Assembly (NCBI RefSeq): GCF_016808095.1
Contig: NC_068971.1
Coordinates: forward strand, 8,754,501 to 8,818,500
From: Vigna angularis
Lineage: Eukaryota; Streptophyta; Magnoliopsida; Fabales; Fabaceae
DNA length: 64,000 nucleotides
Reading direction: 5' to 3'
How positions within the stretch are numbered: the first letter of the stretch is position 1; each line of letters opens with the position of its first letter. A model generated the notes under the pieces. The model was not told the origin of the DNA, did no database searches, and worked only from the letters and a program-made list of their open reading frames with translations. Below, piece after piece: positions 10,657-21,400 of the stretch. Both the position numbers and the translations under genes were made by a program.

Positions 10657-12359
10657 TTAAAAGTTGGACAATTCTTGCCTAACATAGAAAAGGCCAGAAG
10701 GGGAACCATCAGGAAAAAGTGCCAATCTCACAACACTAGCAGCACCTTCATCAACTGATAAGATGCCAGAGTTTTTGTTGATGTCTGTTTTCACAAAACC
10801 CGGGCACAGACTGTTAATAATCACGTTTTGATGCTTCTTTGCTAGAATCCTTGTGTATGAATTCATGGCTGCTTTTGAGACAATATAGGCAGACACGAAG
10901 GTTGGCCAGCCTTTAGTTTCTAAGGAATCTTCTTTGAAGTCTTTGATAAACTCTCTGAGCACCTCGTCTATTTTCTCTTCTGTAAGATTTTCAGCATCAT
11001 TAAGCACCCCTTTAGCCCATTCGTGTGCTATGTTCTGAAACATCATCATAACAAAATTTTGCCAACGTTTAGAAGGGAAAGTAAACCATCTTTCAAATGA
11101 ATTGTTTAGGCATTCTTATACCTTTAACAATCCCGATTGGGAGGAAACATTCACAATCCTTGGAGAGTTGGATAATTGCAGAAGGGGAAGAAATGCCTCA
11201 GTTACTTGCTTTGCACCATAGTAGTTTGTTGTTAGGCACTTTTCAACCATCTCATAAGTTTGAGTGAGTTCCCCCCAGTTAAATGCTGATCCCTCCTCCT
11301 GAATTCATGTTGAAGAAACTCCAAAAAACATTAACAGAGGCTCCACTGAGACAAATATACATACATATACACACTCACCACTTCATCCAGATTGACACCA
11401 TTTATTCCTGCATTGTTCACCTACACAAAAATTTGTTATTCTTAAATGGTTAAAAATTGAGTTGTCATATGAAGCTAAAGAATAACAATTAAGACAATAC
11501 AACATTCCATCATATTTCCAAATTACAATTCACTAATTTGCTGTTTTACTGATAGCAAAAGAAATGAGAAACTGGGTCTTCTTACCAAAATATCAAGTTT
11601 CCCAAACTGTGTCTTAACAAATTCTACTAGAGAATGAATACTAGCAGAGTGAGTGACATCAAGCTGGTGAAAAGTCACCAAATCAGAGAGACCATAATCT
11701 TTCAATTTCCCAATGGCTTCTTGACCTCTGTTCTCATCTCTGGCTGTGAGCACCACCTTCACTCCATTTGAGGCCAACTGTTTAACAGTCTCAAACCCTA
11801 TCCCTTTATTTGCTCCAGTTACAACAGCATACCTTTCACATCAAACCACACACATTTCTACAAATCATGCAAACATTCATAATAGTGTTTGATCTCATTA
11901 GAAAAAATAAGACCGGCACAAATAATTTTTCTCTCCTGGTTTTGTAGACTGGACTTTAATTCAAATTATAAAGTAAACAATCATGTTAATTCTAGAAATT
12001 GAAAGAAGCTATTGCATTAGTTTCTGAATTTAAAAAAGAAAAATTCAAACAAGTTCTTAAACTTAGGTTTCCAAGTCACATTTTTAAACTTTTGATCTAA
12101 TACAACTGTAAATTTTGTATTTTCAGGAAACCCTTTCTTTGGATCTGACAGGTGTTAGTTTTTATCAGCAAAAGATTCAAACTTGTTATATATATCCCTC
12201 ATCTTCAGGAACTTAGAGACGAATTTAAAAGTAACTTCAATTAAATTGGTGTTCATTCCAAGATACAAGAGTGGTATGTAGGAATAGTGTGGTCATGTCT
12301 ACATGAAGAAAGCATGGACTAAAGGGGTGAAATACTAACCTTAGATTTTGCTCTGCCAT
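10657..12359 (-). CDS. short-chain dehydrogenase/reductase SDR1 (carbonyl-reductase-like)
   Basis: Five exons on the minus strand: 12340-12359, 11586-11832, 11379-11420, 11122-11298 and 10657-11034. All junctions are GT-AG and the product is 287 aa. The first exon encodes only MAEQNLR. Visible classical SDR landmarks are the NADP(H)-binding TGANKGIG at 12-19, [12 protein letters not shown] at 91-94, the catalytic serine in VNVSS (about 155) and Y212-x-x-x-K216 in SAYIVSK. The sequence is closest to plant salutaridine reductase / (+)-neomenthol dehydrogenase / carbonyl reductase 1-like enzymes. These are soluble, monomeric-type NADPH-dependent reductases of small ketones or aldehydes; the substrate cannot be read from sequence. 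It is the compact, uninterrupted member of a three-gene tandem cluster and keeps a good TATA box. It is probably functional. Confidence 0.92.
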
Positions 12360-12444
12360 AGAAATGCTGAAACTGAATGATGTGTTAATAATGTTAGTGG
12401 TTTTCTCCAAAACCAGGTGGCAAATATAATGAAGTGTACCAGCT

Positions 12445-12454
12445 TATTTTATAG
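12445..12454 (-). promoter_or_regulatory. TATA box of SDR1
   Basis: CTATAAAATA on the minus strand, about 90 bases upstream of the ATG. The corresponding bases in SDR2 (24436-24445) read CTACAAAACA, so the box is degraded there. Confidence 0.6.
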
Positions 12455-12459
12455 TTGAT

Positions 12460-14252
12460 GATGTTTTTTTTTGGTAGCTTCGTTGATTGGGACACTTGCA
12501 AAGTTTTGTAGTGGCGGTGGAACATTGGTGCAAGTGGGGACGTGGGTGTATCAAACACACAATTTTTTTCTTCTTAAATACTAGTTTCTATTTTTATTGA
12601 GTTTGGTTCTTATTTTTGTTAATTTAGTCATTTTGTTAATGTTATATAAATAATTAATGATGAATAATGTACGTCAAATATCGTGATGTTTTTTACATAT
12701 TTTACAATATTAAAATAAATCATTAAAATTATTATTATTGTGACAGAGAAAACAAGAAAAGGAAAATCTAAAAAAAGTTATTTCAACAAAAAGAAAAATT
12801 ATATTTATATTTGACAATTTTATTTTATAATCTATTAATATAATGTTGTATCACATTTTTATTTAATAGTTTGTGTGATTGTTAATCTCTTAAAATTTTA
12901 AATCAACAGTTCTCATTTTTTTAATTTTCATTCTAATGGTAAATCAATTCTAATCTTACATTAGAAATATTTAATAAAAATATTAGTATAACGTTTATAT
13001 AAAAAAATAAATTTAATCTCAATTTAAAAAGGTCAAAATTGTTTCATTTTAAAGAAAATAACTCAATTGTATGAAATTAATGAATATATAAATCAAATTG
13101 AATATAAAACACTAAAACATATGACATTATACTAACATGTGATACTGCTACAATCGCATGGCACACTACTGGATTAATACATGAACATTTTTTAAAATTA
13201 AAATAATTAAAAAAACAATTGACATATAACATACATTTTTCATTATCGATTAATTATTTATACGATGTTAACAAAAAGGACTAGATTAAACAAAACTCAT
13301 ATTAGGATTAAATTGAACAATCTCAAAAAAAATAGAGACCAAATTAGTATTTAAACGAAACTTTTTCATCATTACTCAAATACTATGATATGTGTTTGAA
13401 GCAAAATAAGATATATGAAATTGATTAATTATTTTGATATGTTGATCAATCTCGTTGTTCTCTGGGTCATGTTAGTTCAACTTCAGGATAATAAATATGT
13501 AATTTATGTCTCTCTTGTTAAAAAAAAAATCGTGACTTATACAAATAATTTCACTCTTTAATGTGGTTATTTTCATTGAACTATAACACTCTTTAAATAT
13601 GTTTAAATAGAGTCTTAGGTCAAGTATAAATAATAAAAACTAAAAACAATTATCAACTAACTTAAAATAAAAAACTACTTAATATATCCATATCTTATAT
13701 CAACAAAATAAAATAATGTTATACCTAAATAAATGAAAAATCAAAACAATCTATTCCTATTTTACTTTTATCAAAAGTTAAATAAATATTACTTATTTTA
13801 TTTTTATCAAAATCAAAATAAATATTACTATACTCAAACTAATAAAATAAGATTCAAACAAAATTATTAATAAATCCCTAAAATTTAAGTTTATCCTAAT
13901 ATCTCTTATCTCTTACCTCTTTACCTTGAACCTCTTTATAGTTTTGTAATGGACTTTTTATTATAGTGAGTCTATTTACACCCCAAACTCCACTAATCTT
14001 GATTAAGGCTTTAGTTAGAATGGTTTTTTGCTTTAAATCGTTCCATTTGGACCATTAAGTTTTTCTAGTAAAAATGTCATCTTAGTCACTCGTTAGTTAG
14101 TATGGTAAAATATAATCTCAGTTGCTTGATTAATATTATAAAAATACCATATGAGTTTGGCCAAATGACGAGTTGACTATTGGTTAACTCGTTGATCGGA
14201 CAAGACACATTGTACACAAACTTTCCAAGCTCGAACATAACCAAAGAGTTAT
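12460..14252. other. AT-rich SDR1 upstream intergenic DNA
   Basis: No gene recognised. Parts match the SDR2 upstream region (24450-24850). The rest (about 12780-14080) has no counterpart there. Confidence 0.5.
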
Positions 14253-14261
14253 AAAAATGTT

Positions 14262-15559
14262 GGCTTAATACCTCTTTTTGTCCCTCTTTATAAGGGAAAT
14301 GTTCAAGTTCGTCCTACCTTTTTTAAAAAGTTCAATGTGGTCCCAAGTTGTGAAAAAAGTGTCCAATTTAATCCCTTTTGGTCACGGCGTTAAATATTTA
14401 ACGATGAAACTGCTTCTCTGGACTAAACTTAATGAGCTGTTCATTTTTTCTCTTACGTGGCATGGTGACGTGTCAATTTTGAATTTTAAAAAAAAATTGC
14501 TTGACACATCATCTTCTTCTTCCACGGGCAAGGACTTAATTGCAAACCTGTTCTTTCTGCTTTCTTTTACTCCTCTTTCGCAAACAGTTCCCGAACTAGG
14601 ATCTCTGTCACCCCAAAATTAAATACCCCAACATAGGACCAATATTGGGAACAGAACAAACTTGAAAGGCAAGCATTGGATAACTTCAGATTGAAGAGAT
14701 GTTTGGTTTAAAGAAAGTGGTTCAAACCGATAACTCCAGAGGAAGGAGAATCAATGAAGATTCAAAGCGATGTGTTTGAGTTGAGGGTTATGAGGACGAT
14801 GCTGTCAGGAACAGGGTTTTCTAGAAAGAGGGGTGAGATTGTGTTGCTGTACTCTTGTTCTTTACGCCATTTCTTAGTCTCAGAGGCAAAAGAGATTCAG
14901 GAGTGGTGACCTTTGCTTTCAATGTTTTGTTGGGTGGCAAAAATTTCATTTTTTTTTTACGTTATGTTGGGTGGCAAAAATATTCAATTTGGTGAACTCC
15001 ATCTTCAAACTGCATTGTTTCTCTTCTATCCTATTAAATTTTTATTTTTCTTTCCATAGTAATTAATTGCAAACACACAATATCCTTTTCCCTGATAAAC
15101 CCAAATTTAAAAAGAAAATCGCACAATAAATCTTAGAAACAAATATTTCTAACTGCATTTTCCAGCTTTTGCAAATCCTTCACTGCATTCTCAATCCTCA
15201 AAGATCCTTTGGTCCAGCTTTTCGAAAACGAAGAACACCCTTGGAAACCATTCTCAATCCTCAAAGACCAATTCGAAATACCCAAACCAAACCCTAACAC
15301 TCAGAATTTTAATCACTGCCCACTGTCACGTTCTCAATTAATGGAAAACACTGTCACTGCCACGTTACGAAGGTAAAAAGCCACGTTGCTCACATCAGTC
15401 CACGCTGTCAGCAGAATCGTTAAATATTTAACGCCGTGACCAAAAAGGATTAACTTGGACACTTTTTTCATAACGTGGGACCACATTGAACTTTTTGAAA
15501 AAGGTAGGACGAAAGTGAACATTTCCCTTAAAAAGAGGGACAAAAACAGGTATTAAGCC
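14262..15559. mobile_element. small non-autonomous MULE, 1.3 kb
   Basis: Termini GGCTTAATACC and GGTATTAAGCC head inverted repeats of about 140 bp (14262-14405 and 15415-15559). A perfect 9-bp duplication AAAAATGTT flanks the element (14253-14261 and 15560-15568). The related empty site in unit B lies near 24848-24875, where GAGTT and AAGTACAAGACAA are joined by about 12 bases. The interior has no transposase, only fragments of unidentified sequence. Confidence 0.9.
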
Positions 15560-16080
15560 AAAAATGTTTAAGTACAAGACAATAACTCTTAACGTTGATA
15601 ATATCACGTGTCACACCATGATACCTAACATGTGGACAATAAACTTTTTTACTAAAAAACAAAAAAAAAACTACTTTGACATTGATAATAATATTAGTTG
15701 TAATATATTATCGAAAAAGAACTAATTTAGTGAATTTTTCAAAAATTGTTACTCAGTTGAAGAAAAAAAAATTATAAGTAAAAACCAACTTTTTAATCAA
15801 ACAAGTAATTAAGCCTTATATATTAACATTTTAGTTTTTTGTTCTTTTGTCTTTAATTTTGAATTGTACTACTTTTCTACTTCAAGTACCAGTTAGTTTT
15901 CTTCTTCAATAAAACATTATCCAAAGGCGTAATTTATAATTTTAGTTTTTATAAAATAACATTTTGGATTTGGTCCTTTGCATTTATGGACTTGCATATA
16001 TTTATTGTCAAATTAGTAATCTGTTAATAGGAGAGTGTTTCTTTATCACTTTCGTGTGACTTTTTTTTATTATTAGTTAT

Positions 16081-16540
16081 TGTACTGTATGGACTGTGTA
16101 CTGTATGGACCGACCGGTCTAGGAGTAATCCTGAGACTCAGTCAACCACTAGCGTTTTACCCTTAACAGCATGGGAGGGCGGCTATTCGTGTAGAAATTC
16201 ACTTCACACGCTGTCATCTGACCGACCGTTCCACCATTCTGGAGTAATGCCGGTTTATCGCTCGGACGACCTATTAAGACCGGCCGGTAGGTAAGCCAAG
16301 TAGTTAAGATGAAAGATTAAGGTAAATCAGTATTAGAGCTATTGGACTGAAGTTGGGTCGTGATTAACTTTTCACTAATTCCAAACCCATAACAAAAACT
16401 ATAAATATAGGTCAGAGGAGGTGAGTGATAGCCATGTTGCATTTACTATGCATTTATTACTGTTTCATCAAAATCGCCAGTTCCGTACTGACTTTGGCAT
16501 TGGAGGCATTTGGTAACTTAGTCTCCAAATAACCGAAACA
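16081..16540. mobile_element. solo LTR, 460 bp
   Basis: Starts TGTACTG and ends CCGAAACA (TG...CA), with a perfect 5-bp duplication GTTAT at 16076-16080 and 16541-16545. The empty site is intact in unit A near 10320-10335 (TTAGTTATCAAACC). It contains GACCGACCGGTC-like words and a TATA-like CTATAAATATAGG near 16400. No internal retroelement sequence remains, so unequal LTR recombination is the simplest origin. Confidence 0.85.
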
Positions 16541-16689
16541 GTTATCAAACATTAATTTATGTCATTTGCATATAATCTTAAAAATGATATAACATTTATG
16601 CATCTTGAAAATCTATCAGTTATAGATTTAAGTTATAACAAACCTTACATATCAATACATATCCAAGTTACTTAACTATAGTAAATAGT

Positions 16690-17560
16690 ATGACAAAAAT
16701 ATTTTTGTCTCTCGGTATTCTCGGTGGATAATTGCACCCATGTATATCTATTATCTACTGTTAATATGTATTTTAGTACTTATTTATAAAGAAAATGGGT
16801 ACAAATATTACATTATTTGTATACATGGATATTATACTATTTATAATTACATGTATTATATTATCTTACCTACAAGTATTTATTACCTACAAAAAATAAA
16901 CATAAAAATTTAATTTATATTTTATTAAATTAAATTTAATTAAAATTAAAATTTAATTTATAATTTATTAAGTTAAATATAATTAAAATTTTAATTTAAT
17001 TTATATTTAATTCAATTTATATTATATTTTATATTTTTTTATAATTTCATTTATATTTTATTTTAAAAATTTACAAAATATTATTTTTTAAATAATCAAA
17101 ATATTTGTGAATTTTATAAAATCTCAAGATATTTTTTCAATTAATATTCAGCGGATAACGAATTAAATTTTATTTTACGAATCAAACCGTAAATAAATAC
17201 TATTCATATCCAATCTAATTCGTTGTTATCCTAATAGTGAATAGATGTTGGACTAAACTTATATTCATATAGAACAAAAGAAACACCACTAGTTATTAGG
17301 TTGAAGTTTGAAAGTAAACATGAAAACAGTGGAAAGATTAACACGGCATAGTTATTTTATATTAGATTATCAAGAATGTAAGTGAGATATAGGACCATTC
17401 TGCGCAACCAAATTCAATTAAGTAATTTTTTTTCCATATATTTTAGGCTTAACAATTTACTGGAATGTGATAATAAAAAATTTCTTAAACAAGGAATAGT
17501 TCATCTCATGAACTTAAACCGTAAAAACTCATAAAATGATGACAAACAGGAAAATGTGAG
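16690..17560. other. AT-rich insertion in unit B, unclassified
   Basis: Absent from the matching place in unit A (near 10480). Very AT-rich, with reiterated AAATTTAATT-like words around 16900-17050. No clear termini or target duplication found. Confidence 0.45.
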
Positions 17561-17710
17561 AAGATAAAGGTCCAACTTGTAAGTAATCCTCCACAATTCC
17601 ACTCAACACATCACGTAAGAGTAAAACATGATAAAGAAAAGAGTACAACATATGAGCAAGAGGCACTTTGTTCTATTGCATTGTATTATTGTAACTGCAT
17701 GAATGCAAAT

Positions 17711-18406
17711 TTAAAAGTTAGACAATTCTTGCCTAATATAGAAAAGGCCAGAAGGGGAACCATCAGGAAAAAGTGCCAATCTCACAACACTAGCAGCACC
17801 TTCGTCAACTGATAAGATGCCAGAGTTTTTGTTGATGTCTGTTTTCACATAACCGGGACACAGACTGTTAATAATCATGTTTTGATGCTTCTTTGCTAGA
17901 ATCCTTGTGTGTGAATTCATGGCTGCTTTTGAGACCATGTAGGCAGACCAGAAGGTTGGCCAGCCTTTAGTTTCTAAGGAATCTTCTTTGCAGTCTTTGG
18001 TAAACTCTTTGAGCACCTCATCTATTTTCTCTTCTGTAAGATTTTCAGCATCATTAAGCACCCCTTTAGCCCATTCGTTTGCTATGTTCTGAAACATCAT
18101 CATTACAAAATTTTGCCAACGTTTAGAAGGGAAAATAAACCATCTTTCAAATGAATTGTTTAGGCATTCTTATACCTTTAACAATCCTGCTTGGGAGGAA
18201 ACATTCACAATCCTTGGAGAGTTCGATAACTGCAGAAGGGGAAGAAATGCCTCAGTTACTTCCTTTGCACCGTAGTAGTTTGTTGTTAGGCAATTTTCAA
18301 CCATCTCATAAGTTTGAGCGTGTTCCGTCCAGTTAAATGCTGATCCCTCCTCCTGAATTCATGTTGAAGAAACTCAAAATAACATTAATAGAGGCTCCAC
18401 AGAGAC

Positions 18407-18473
<67 letters not shown>

Positions 18474-21400
18474 GATTCGAATGTGAAACAGAGAAACAGA
18501 AAACTCAGAAAAGAAAGAAGAGAAAACACAGAGAGAAATGATCTAAATATTTCGTGATTGAAAAATTGATTTTGAAAAACGAAGACACGCTACAATATAT
18601 AGCCAATTCAAGCGACATAAAAAAGATTGAACAAACGTAAGCAGTAGAGGCCGAATGCAGGTCGAGTACAGCAAAGATCGAGCAGCACAACCAAGAACAA
18701 AAGCGAGCGTACATGACAAAGCGTACATAACCGAACGAACAGAACAAACCGAACATACACTAACCAAAAAAATAACGAGTGGTTATAAACATGAAACCGA
18801 ACGGTCGGCAACAATAGGAGAGTCTAAACAACAAATCTCCACCTAGACTCAATTATTACTATAAACAAAATTACCGAATGATACACAAAAATTACAGACA
18901 AATTGGTAAAAAACCAATCCTGGACAACAACTTCAGAAACTTCTCTTTAGCGAGCAGCTTAGTCAGCATATCTGCAAGGTTGTCATCTGATGCAATTTTG
19001 CAGATTTGGACATCACCGGATTCCACAATGTTCCTGACAAAATGCAACTTGATGTCAATATGCTTTGTTCTAGAATGGTAGATCTGATGGTTGGCCAAAT
19101 GTATGGCGCTCTAACTGTCACAATGAACCTGGACGGTCGTTTGATCAATACCCAATTCCCGAATCAAGCCTTTTAACCACAGTGCCTCCTTTACCCCTTC
19201 AGCGAGCGCACAATATTCAACTTCAGTGGTTGAAAGGGCAACGACTGATTGCAATGTAGACCTCCAGCTTACAGCAGTACCGAACAGTGTAAACACATAT
19301 CCCGAACGAGATTTCCTTGTGTCCATGCACCCGACAAAATCTGAATCCACAAAACCTTAAATATATCCTCCACCTTGAAAGTTATTATGGAAGAGTAATC
19401 CAGTATCAAGAGAACCCAGTATGTATCTAAGCATCCACTTCAACGCTTCCCAGTGAATTTGTCCAGGATCAATCATAAACCGACTGAGAACACTTACCCC
19501 ATGCGCCAGGTCAGGTCTTGTGCAGACCATGCCATACATGATGCTCCCAATCCTACTTGAAAATGGAACAGATTCCATCTTCCTCCTTTCAACCTCGGTC
19601 TTCGGACATTGTTCTTTGGTGAGTTTCAAGTGTTGACCGATTGGTATGCCAGCCGATTTGGATTCATTCATCTGATACCTTGAAATCACCTTCTGCAAAT
19701 AACTCTTTTGAGATAAAAACAAGTTTTCCCTTCAATTTATCTCTCTTTATGTCAATGCCCAAGATCTGCCTTGCTTCTTCAAGCTCCTTCATTCCGAAAG
19801 CACCACCCAACTTTTCTTTCATCTCATGAATCATGCTCCTGTCACTGTTGGCAATCAGAATATCATCCACTATAGAAGAAGATACAAAACCTCATTGTTA
19901 CGATGCAGAGTATACACGCAGTCATCATAATTGCACCGCTTGAAGTTCGGCTTTATCATAAAATCATCAAATTTCCTGTACCATTGTCTTGGACTTTGCT
20001 TTAAGCCATAAAGCGACTTCTGTAACAGGCAGACCCTATCATCCACAGCAAATCCCTCCGGCTGCTTCATATAAATTGTTTCCTCCAGGTCTCCATCCAG
20101 AAACGCAATCCTCACATCCAACTGTTCTAGATGCAAATTGCGGTGAGTAACTATCACCATTAAAACTCTGACCGAACAATGCTTTACAACAGGAGCAAAA
20201 ATCTCATGATAATCTACACCTTCAATCGGAGTAAAGCCTTTGGCAACAAGTCTTACTTTGTACCTTGCTTTCTCACCCCTTGGTATAGCTTCTTTTTTCT
20301 TGAAGATCCATTTTGAACTTACAACCTTCTTACCCTTTGGCAGATCCACCAATCTCCATGTGCTATTTTTCCTCAACGCCTTCAACTCTTCCTCCATAGC
20401 ACCCTGCCAAAGATGTCGATCGCTGCTGTGAAGAGCCTCCTTGTAACTTCTCAGTTCACCCGAGCTTTCAAGATCTTCAGCAGCATTCAAGGCATAGCAA
20501 ATTAAATCTGCCTCTTCAAACCGTTTGGTTGGCTTAGAGATTATCCTTTCCCTATCACAGACAAGCTGATAATTCCTCAATTCATCACCAGCTCCTCTTG
20601 AGTGACTCACATCACCAAATATACCATCTGTATCATCACCAAGATCTGTACGTATTTCACCCGTTCGGTTCTCCTCTAATGACCGAACGTTTTCATCTTG
20701 CCCTTCACCCGTTCGGTCTTCCTCAGTCAACGATCGAACGTCCCCATCAGTAGTATGCTCCACCTCAACGAGCGTTTTCTTCTCGCATCCAGGATTTTCA
20801 GCATGCACTGCCATTCTCGTTTCGTCGAAAATGACATCCCTACTAATTATCAGCTTGGACGATTTAGTATCTAACCTCCACAACCTGTATTCCTTAACTC
20901 CTTCAGCATATCCAAGGAATACACTTCTCACCGCTCGGGCATCCAACTTATCTCCTTTGACATGAGCGAACGCCAAAGAACCGAACACCTTCATGTGTGA
21001 ATAGTCAGCCGGTCGTCCACTCCAAACTTCCATTGGTGTCTTATAGTTGAGAGTCGAAGACAGACTCCTGTTAATCAGGTATACGACTGTATTGGCAGCC
21101 TCTCCCCAGAAAGCCTTTGACAACCCTGATCCAAGAAGCATGCACCGAACCCTCTCCAGAATTGTTATGTTCATCCTTTCAGCCAAACCATTCTATTGAG
21201 GAGTTCCCACCACAGTCTTGTGCCTCCTGATCCCTTTAACCTTGCAGAACTCATTAAATTCATCTGAAACAAACTCAAGACCATTGTCAGTTCTCAGACA
21301 TTTCAGCCTATACCCCAATTGGTTATCGGTCTGAGTTTTCCACTCCTTGAATTTTTTAAACGTTTCAGATTTATTCTTCAGAACGTAAATCCACACTCTT

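Larger units (their letters stand above)
3230..15822. repeat. segmental duplication unit A (contains SDR1)
   Basis: Segments around 3240-3380, 10203-10480, 10500-12550 and 14100-15820 match, in the same order, segments of unit B (15823-25140). The match covers exons, introns and flanks, and in the gene region it is nearly identical. Unit A additionally holds the MATE fragment, the 5.7-kb MULE and the 1.3-kb MULE. Boundaries are approximate and read by eye. Confidence 0.75.

Noticed and set aside
14278..14622. 114-aa ORF, with a similar one at 15334-15543 on the other strand
   Set aside because: They are the two inverted ends of the 1.3-kb MULE read in opposite directions, and they begin at non-ATG codons.
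18505..18814. Overlapping minus-strand ORFs in the copia LTRs
   Set aside because: They lie within LTR sequence, overlap in three frames, and differ between the two LTRs by indels.
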